From the NCBI GenBank assembly GCA_009760855.2, contig WPIO01000659.1, positions 1 through 13,732 on the forward strand: a DNA stretch of 13,732 nt, written 5' to 3'. Made by a program: the position numbers and the translations under genes. Below are positions 7,741-13,732 of this stretch, one piece after another. Every line of letters starts with the position of its first letter. Position 1 is the first letter of the stretch. The notes beneath the pieces were generated by a model. The model did not search any database. It worked only from the letters and a program-made list of their open reading frames with translations, and was not told the DNA's origin. This stretch comes from Cristatella mucedo. Its lineage: Eukaryota > Bryozoa > Phylactolaemata > Cristatellidae.

Positions 7741-8844
7741 TTAGGGCGGAGCTAGTCCTCGGCAAATGCGTCGGCGCTTAGATTTAGGTCGCTACTGTGC
7801 CGTGTTGAAACTATGCTGAAGGTGACGGTAAACCAGGCGTGCTCTTTGAGCTCCTCGGCAGCCGCTACTGGAAGGCCTTAAAGAAGCATCAGCAGGAGCG
7901 AGTCCAGTTCTTGGCTCGCTGCACCGCTGCAGCCAGTAGAATGCGAGCGTCAATGATTCCTGCTCACCTATTACAGGCCGATTAGTCCATGCTACCGAAG
8001 CAGCACAGCGTTGAGTGTGCGTCTTGAACTATTCATCTGTACGCTACTCGTGGGGCCAAATAATCCTTTTTGAATCACGGCTAATATCAGCAAGCGCCTT
8101 TACCACGTTCGTCCCAACGCGTCACCATATCAGCGGTGCATGGCGGTAGGAAGTGGACGTTCCGTTACTGAACTATGCTCACTTACTGCAGTACGTTCAG
8201 CTTACAGATGGCCTACGTCAAATAAACATGCGTTATAAAAAAAATATTTGTGGTATTCTATTCTTTAAACGACTGAGGTCGACTGCGCACATTATTTGAG
8301 GCAGCAGTGTATTCTAGGAACGATAAAATACGTGACCTGGTTTTATTCCCCGCTTACCAAGTTTCGCGATTTATAAGGCGCAGATAAAGCGAAAAGCGCT
8401 GCCACTTGTCGGAAATCAGTATCTTGACCAATAGGTACTTCATCTCGTACAGATCCGCGCGGGAAAGTGGCCCTAGAGTTTGTCTTCGCTCCACCTCATT
8501 TCCGAACTCTGCTTCGTTGAAAATGCCTCGCCTACGTTGACCTGCGAAGTCTGAAATATTTAACTCATTCCTCTCTCGCGGTAATCACGTTAAAGCCAGC
8601 CAGCAAAAACTTTCCTGACACGTCAGCAGACCGAGTGTTAGTTCTGAACCCGTCAACATGCCGCTGGGGCGATACTGTATCTATTTGCAAAGGGTCACTT
8701 TCAAATCGTGGTTTACAACTTAAGGCGCTGCGTTCGTTAGCGTTAGCTCAGTCAGAAATAATTTAAACCACTTTAGAGAAGCTACTAGCGTAATGCCGAG
8801 TTCCTTAATCATAGGAATCGGATAGATAAGATATATAAGTATCT

Positions 8845-8854
8845 ACGAATTCGT
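8845..8854. other. 10-bp palindrome beside AT-rich stretch, copy 2
   Basis: Same palindrome and AT-rich neighbour as at 1741-1750, without indels across the patch. Confidence 0.5.
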
Positions 8855-8950
8855 CAAGAGTTTCCTAAAGGTTTTCCTTCGAAAGCATATTTGCAATCAA
8901 CGATAAAGAATTGACTGTACTTTCATTTATAAATGTGTGGCCATAGTCGG

Positions 8951-9005
8951 GGAATTTCGGAAAGAAACTATGTATCTGCACATAGTTTTTCTTCTAGAAA
9001 TTTCC
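8951..9005. other. Conserved long stem-loop, copy 2
   Basis: The outer arms are GGAATTTC at 8951-8958 and GAAATTTCC at 8997-9005 (one-base bulge). The inner stem is AAACTATG at 8965-8972 with CATAGTTT at 8981-8988, a perfect 8 bp with an 8-base loop. Compared with copy 1 the bases lost from the 5' arm and loop leave the inner pairing intact. Confidence 0.65.
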
Positions 9006-9664
9006 AGCCCATCGGATTTGGCTGAGAGTGGAATTTATTGAGCGGGCAGTCAAAACGCGAGCAGGTGTACATTATAAACGGCTCTGAGTGTGTCGGTTCT
9101 CGTCTCTGGTGCTCTAATTTGAAGACATCAGTTTTAAAGTAATTTGCGACGGTCAGAATTGCATCAATGCTCTCCTAATACTACCGATTACCTTCGTGAT
9201 TCCGAGCTACACTGACTTTTTTGTAATAATACCTCAACGGCTTAGTTCTGTGGCATGATATTTTAGGAAATCTAATTATTTACCTATGCCTCGTATAAAC
9301 CTGAAATCCTTCGGAGACCATGCCTTCAGTTCGTATGCTTCCAAAGCCTGGCACTCACTCATGACCTGCATCCCGACATCTCCCGATTTGACCACATTTT
9401 AATAGAAATTAGAAACGCATCTATTTATAACAGCATTTAGTGGGCCCCTGCGATTCGTCCTGTAAACGCTGATCCGTGCTGACACTGTTGCATTCTGCAA
9501 CTAAGCACACTTTCGCGATGACCGCGTGCATGCCACCCCAAGCATTTTGTTCTTGTTGTTTATGGAGCACGCTACGACTAATGATTCGACCGTGCATCGT
9601 TTGCAGCAAACGTAAAGTGTCTACAAAGAGATTGCTTTCTCTGATGGGTGCGTCATCTAATGTA

Positions 9665-9682
9665 TTATTGTTATTGTTATTG
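9665..9682. repeat. (TTATTG)x3 microsatellite, copy 2
   Basis: Three perfect TTATTG units matching 2582-2599. Confidence 0.8.
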
Positions 9683-9924
9683 CGACGTTATTACTTGGGT
9701 CAATGTAGGGCACTTTGATTTTCGTGACTGTGGGCGCTTGCGTGTGTTTAGATGTCAGGTTTTCATCCTACTCTTTGACGATCGTGTGGAAACGCTTCTA
9801 AGCTCTCTTGTCCGTCTTTGATGTCGATTTACGGTCGATCTGTAGTTGTTTGTTTTGGAAATATGCTCTGATGGTAACTGTTGCGTAAATTCTACGGCAG
9901 TGCCATTGGGGAAATTGAGGATAG

Positions 9925-9962
9925 CCCGCCTGAGCGGGTGCAGGCTCACTCAACGAGAGCCT
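9925..9962. other. Twin hairpins, copy 2
   Basis: CCCGC at 9925-9929 with loop CTGA and GCGGG at 9934-9938 makes a 5-bp stem, one pair longer than in copy 1. The second hairpin is AGGCT at 9942-9946 with AGCCT at 9958-9962, enclosing CTC-AAC-GAG at 9949-9957. Confidence 0.6.
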
Positions 9963-10199
9963 CGTATCGATCCTGGCGTTTGTCTTGAGGTTATCGCTCA
10001 CGGCACCAAGACCTCACGCTAGTTACACAAACTCGCAGTTAAGTATCAATGGAGCCACGCACCAGATATGTGCGTATTAAACGTGGTAAGACTTTGTTCG
10101 CGACGAGCTACGCTTCTCTACAGGTACAGTTGGAATTGAGTAACTGCTGAGAACTTGCCATGAAGTGCTAAGCTCACGTTTACGAGTACCTGAGCCGTT

Positions 10200-10222
10200 A
10201 CCTTCTTTCAATCTAAGAAGGT
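10200..10222. other. 8-bp hairpin, copy 2
   Basis: This is the same stem and loop as at 3153-3175, unchanged, with indels or substitutions close by on both sides. Confidence 0.65.
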
Positions 10223-10374
10223 TCAAGGCCGACTTGGTCAGCGAAATTCGGAGAGCTGAATTCGCTGCCGATTCATTTAAAGTTTAGTATGCCGAAATTT
10301 TTTTTGCTGTGACAGATCGAAAGAAGAAGCCATGTTTATCTATATTTCTACGGCTCTTAAAGCAGTGATTGCTA

Positions 10375-10429
10375 GTGCGGTGTAGCGTCGTCCGCGTGCA
10401 GTGAGAACTAGGCCACACAAAAACCGCAC
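10375..10429. other. 7-bp stem closing a variable interior, copy 2
   Basis: The arms are identical to those at 3341-3398 and enclose 41 bases. Constant arms around a changing interior are compatible with a conserved stem, but one pair of copies is too few to show covariation. Confidence 0.5.
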
Positions 10430-11631
10430 CGATAATAGTGCTACTCGGAGCTGATTCATGACCAATACCCGCGAAGCCCTGATCCTTTGAACCACGACTA
10501 GGGCTATGCATGTGAAGCATTAACGCACAAATGAATGCCCACAGCAGTGGTTACATATCCACGTGCTTAGCTGACAGATGTCTATTGGACACAAACAAGG
10601 ATCGAAGACGTTTAGTATCCGAAGAAGGTCTTGACTTGAGTCCGCAACGGTAAGCTTGACAAAGCGAGTGCTTCAATAAGAAAAATAAGGTCTGGCCAAT
10701 CGTGCCCACAACATCTTCATTAGAAAGAGAAAACTTTGCTACAACGATTCCGAAGGGTTTTATTCCTTATACGTAAGCGGCTCAGCCGCAAATTTTCCAT
10801 TATTCCTGGTTCAACCGAACGAAAATGAACGTGCCGTCATAAAGCCCCTTCGACTAAAATCAATTACTTAGACCCAACACACGAACCAAAATAAAACGTT
10901 TACCAAGACTTCAGTTTATAAAATGGCTACCTTAATAAAGTCTTGTAAAACGAGCTCGTCCGCTGAAGACCCTCGATAGTACTCTATGCAATCATCACTG
11001 GCAGATACAACTTGGTGAATCCTTAACCGACATTTCTAAGGATTCGCTGTATAGCCGGGCTGTATTAGTTCTTAAATGTACTACAGCTAGACCGATGCCC
11101 AAATAAGCGGGATTCATTTTGGAGGTCCTAGCAACCTATGGCTGTTGTCTCTCGTTTTTTTATCATCAGCTCCGTAAAAGATTACTTATTAACGATCTTG
11201 TAAAAGCACATTAGAATAACCAACTCTCAGCTCAGTTTTGGTCGGGATTTAAATTCCAGCTGCCCACTGAAACATTACTCTTCCGTGAAACCGATGACAA
11301 TATAAGCGGCAACGCCGAGTCTCCCGTCGCGGTCCCAGGCTTGCAAGACGTATCAACGGCGATCGACACTATTGATCGTCGTATCTTACGTGAACGATCG
11401 AGAACAGCTATCATTCTCGCAGGCGAGGCTCTGGCGTGTTTCAAATCGTCTTTGTCCTATCTCGTTCATTGAGCGGCGTACGGAGATTAGGTCAGCTCAG
11501 CATAAACAGTCACCCATCGGGTCCTGCATGCGTCCATCCTCGGTACTTTGATCATTTATATTACGTACCTCTAGTAAGAGTGATATTGAAGCCAATTGAG
11601 TCGGCCAGTACTGTTCTGCATGCACTATTCG

Positions 11632-11643
11632 GACGCATGCGTC
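11632..11643. other. 12-bp perfect palindrome, copy 2
   Basis: Same palindrome as at 4674-4685, at the constant offset of 6,958. Confidence 0.7.
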
Positions 11644-11819
11644 GTTTTAATTATCGGAACCTGCAGTAGCGATTGAAAAACTTAATGCGTACCTTGCAGG
11701 CATTCAATCCTGGGTGACGGTAAATTTCCTTAAACACAACGACTATACGTCGCTGCTGCTACTCGTAAGATCCTCCAATAGGTGGTGGTAGTGTGCGTCG
11801 GTCACCGTTACGATGAAAT

Positions 11820-12200
11820 TCAAGTTTCTTCTATGAAAAGCTGCCTAAACTTTAAAAACTGTATTAGGAAGACAGCGAGAAGAACAGCACATCCGATTGT
11901 TGTCAAAGTTGTCCAACTACGTGCCACTATGGCTTGCCAGCAATTCAGGTAGCCGCGAGTAGTCACTGAGCTAGATTTTTGTGATTCCATTCTCGCTGAG
12001 CTACCAAAGAAGCCACTAGGGCCACAGCAGCTTGAACTTATTACGACTGGAAGGCTAGTTAAAAATGCGATAGGTTTTGCAAAGTGGACAGAGTCCTGAA
12101 GGGGATTCAATGGCTTTCGTTTATTTAACAGATACTCAGCAAAGTCAATTCGCAGACTCACGAAGCCCCCCTGCCCATGGCTCATCTTCATCGATCCCAT
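11820..12200 (-). CDS. Doubtful hypothetical ORF, 126 codons, copy 2
   Basis: Exact duplicate of the 126-codon frame at 4862-5242. The same reservations apply; neither of the two C/T differences of the block falls inside it, so there is no synonymous or non-synonymous signal to use. Confidence 0.12.
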   Translation of the reverse strand: MGSMKMSHGQGGFVSLRIDFAEYLLNKRKPLNPLQDSVHFAKPIAFLTSLPVVISSSCCGPSGFFGSSARMESQKSSSVTTRGYLNCWQAIVARSWTTLTTIGCAVLLAVFLIQFLKFRQLFIEET

Positions 12201-12800
12201 CTATCTATAACAAACCGACTAACCAGCTTTGGCCATGTATTGCCCGTAGATCGTCACAAGGTAATAAGTAAGCAGTTCATTCCTTTTCTTCAATGCTGTT
12301 ATCGAAAGAAGCTTTACCTTTACGGATGCAAGCTTTTAGAACCCATTCTAACTATTCTTTAGCTAAAGCGTCCACTCTTCTGCTACCGACTGTCGGGCAT
12401 CCTTTCCGAGAACCAGGGTGGTAGCACTAAGGCTACTCACCGAGTATGCATTAGTCTCTCGCGATCCATTACCAAACTGATAGCGGAGCGTGCAATCGTG
12501 AGGAGGAAGAATTGAACCCTCGCAGCTATATCAAGCGTGGAGAATGTTTGTGTTTATATCCCGGGCATACGACGATGTGCACCGGCTGAGCGAATTGAAC
12601 CTGTGGCTCAATTAATTCTGGGTTTCGACTGCACGGGCACACGTGAACAAGTAGCGGCCGCCATTCGGCTTCCCAGAGTCGAAGACCTCACACTCGTCGA
12701 GGTCGTATAGGTTGCTCTCGGTCGGACTCTGAGTCCCTCGGTGCCGGTAACGATTAGGAGCCATGTTTCTGTGGTAAGCAATGCTTTCAGAATTGCATTT

Positions 12801-12832
12801 AAGAGCCAGTTTCTGTTCAAGTAGCTCTTTTT
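12801..12832 (+). other. Hairpin followed by T-run, copy 2
   Basis: This is an exact duplicate of 5843-5874 inside the near-identical block, so its conservation carries no independent weight. Confidence 0.35.
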
Positions 12833-13732
12833 ATTGTGTACAGCAAGCCATGCAATCGCTACGATGATAAAGCTTTACAGCAGCGCCGCGATCAACGTTG
12901 AAATAGTCAGGACGGTGTAACGGAATGGACTGGGCTAGACGGTGCCCAATGCTCGTCCAGTCGCTCTCACAGACGCCAACCGCATCCTCTCCGTTGCCTG
13001 ACCTCATGGCTTGACTTCCGGGCCGTTCACGAGGCTGCTACCTTGTTCTCTGCTGGCCGAGTCGTGAATGCCTAACGGGCAACGTATAGGCACGCGTTAC
13101 AAGTGTGCCCCAGCAATGGGAGCGGAGCAGTCCGCGGTTAGAGCCTGTCTGTGCTGGCCATGCGGGCTAGCTGCAACGACTGCGCCCACTTACCGAGGAG
13201 CACATGCGCGGTGTGGGCGCGTACACGAGGTTGAGCGCCAGATCTTCTAGCTCGGTTCCGGCGGGGCACAGCACTAGCAGCGCATTGCCGCACACTCGAC
13301 GTGCCTGCAAGGACGTGACGACGAAACGGCTAAACGCACGCCCGAGCGCCTCCTAACATTGCCGCCTGCTGACAGCACGGCAAGTCAGTTCACACGACGC
13401 TGCATTCACGGCCAGCCGCGAAGCGGTAAGCGATTGATGAATAAGAGTGCAAGCAAACGTGCCTACCTCAAACGATTCGCAGTACTGAAGGAAACTATTC
13501 TCATCTATACCAACGATAGATTCCGTCGCCCGGTAGAAGTTGTCCCGACATCGGTTATAGTTCTCTTTAGAGCACGTTGAAGGGACCCATGGTGAAGCGT
13601 GCACGCTGAAGAAGCCGAGAATACGCGCTTGAAAGTCAGAATGCAAGAGCTCTGCGTCGACCATGCGAAGAACAAGCTTAGTGCGGCGTAGGAAGCCGAC
13701 GCGCGAAAGCCCGCCGTCGAAATTCTGTGTGG

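Larger units (their letters stand above)
7378..7762. other. Unit-2-specific insert, about 385 bp
   Basis: The flanks are continuous in unit 1: the sequence ending at 498 is followed at once by the sequence resuming at about 499. In unit 2 the same flanks are separated by about 385 bases with no similarity to the rest of the window that I can see. The edges are certain to within a few bases. No target-site duplication or terminal inverted repeat is visible at the ends, and there is no transposase. The insert is itself bipartite: a very AT-rich start (7392-7459) followed by sequence of ordinary composition. It may be a cassette, a foreign insertion, or an ancestral segment lost from unit 1. Confidence 0.85.
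6888..11202. repeat. Indel-rich half of unit 2, no gene seen
   Basis: This is the counterpart of 1-4244. Leaving aside the insert at 7378-7762 it is shorter than its partner, because most longer gaps are missing sequence on this side (for example opposite 1111-1155, 1251-1276 and the G-tract near 3476). The short frames here (for example 9476-9718 plus and 9755-9949 minus) are broken or shifted in the other unit and are not called as genes. Confidence 0.85.
11203..13717. repeat. Near-identical block, copy 2 (2,515 bp)
   Basis: This is the second copy of the block at 4245-6759, with the same two C/T differences seen from the other side (12372 and 13138). All internal signals are duplicated at +6,958, including a 12-base palindrome, a hairpin followed by a T-run, and the 126-codon frame. 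The block ends directly at the point where unit 2 lacks the 113-base tract present in unit 1. Confidence 0.93.
6888..13732. repeat. Tandem repeat unit 2 (about 6.85 kb monomer)
   Basis: This is the second direct copy of the unit. It is 6,845 bases long against 6,887 for unit 1. The near-equal length hides large compensating changes: an extra insert of about 385 bases at 7378-7762, many small losses through the first 4.3 kb, and absence of the 113-base tract before the tail. Its final 15 bases equal those of unit 1, so the window closes at a unit boundary. Confidence 0.97.

Noticed and set aside
7378-7762. Transposon or retroelement insertion in unit 2.
   Set aside because: No terminal inverted repeats, no target duplication, no poly-A or transposase-like frame.
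7650-7765. GGTTCGATC on the minus strand of the insert with an A-box-like motif close by, suggesting a tRNA-derived SINE.
   Set aside because: The two boxes are only a few bases apart instead of tens, the T-stem does not pair, and there is no tail or target duplication.
9798-10001. Minus-strand frames of 64-67 codons in unit 2.
   Set aside because: They overlap each other in two frames and have no intact counterpart in unit 1.
1-13732. Ribosomal RNA, because about 7-13 kb tandem units are typical of rDNA.
   Set aside because: I looked for universal small- and large-subunit motifs, including the 530-loop and sarcin-ricin-type sequences, and saw none on either strand.
1-13732. Kinetoplast minicircle, because of possible circular non-coding units.
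   Set aside because: The conserved 12-base minicircle origin motif is absent and the units are larger than usual minicircles.

Overview
The window is two head-to-tail copies of one repeat unit of about 6.9 kb: unit 1 at 1-6887 and unit 2 at 6888-13732. The last 15 bases of the window are the same 15 bases that precede the unit junction at 6887/6888. The window therefore ends exactly at a unit boundary, and its end would join its own start in register. This is what a circular molecule assembled as a dimer, or two monomers cut from a longer array, would look like. I see no recognisable protein gene, rRNA, tRNA, transposase, reverse transcriptase or CRISPR array. The longest ATG frame is 126 codons, which is within chance for about 27 kb of six-frame sequence near 50% GC. 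Bases look balanced, CpG is not visibly depleted, and stops are scattered in all frames. The organism cannot be named from this. Long non-coding monomers in tandem or circular form suggest a eukaryotic satellite or array, or a multipartite organellar genome, rather than an ordinary bacterial chromosome. Layout of each unit: the first about 4.2-4.3 kb (1-4244 and 6888-11202) aligns between copies but differs by very many one- to few-base insertions and deletions, substitutions, and some 26-50 base gaps. The next 2,515 bases (4245-6759 and 11203-13717) keep one constant offset of 6,958 with no indel noticed and only two C/T differences noticed. Each unit then ends with the shared 15-base tail; unit 1 alone carries 113 extra bases before it (6760-6872). 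Unit 2 alone carries an insert of about 385 bases (7378-7762) that opens with a very AT-rich tract, holds nested inverted repeats, and has a 115-codon minus-strand open frame only if TGA is read as tryptophan. Several stem-loops persist in both copies of the indel-rich half. The most interesting reading, offered only as a hypothesis, is a family of about 7-kb circular molecules that share a constant region and differ by a short cassette, as known for diplonemid mitochondrial chromosomes. The main competing explanation is technical: an incompletely polished long-read assembly of a tandem array, in which only the 2.5-kb block was corrected to consensus.
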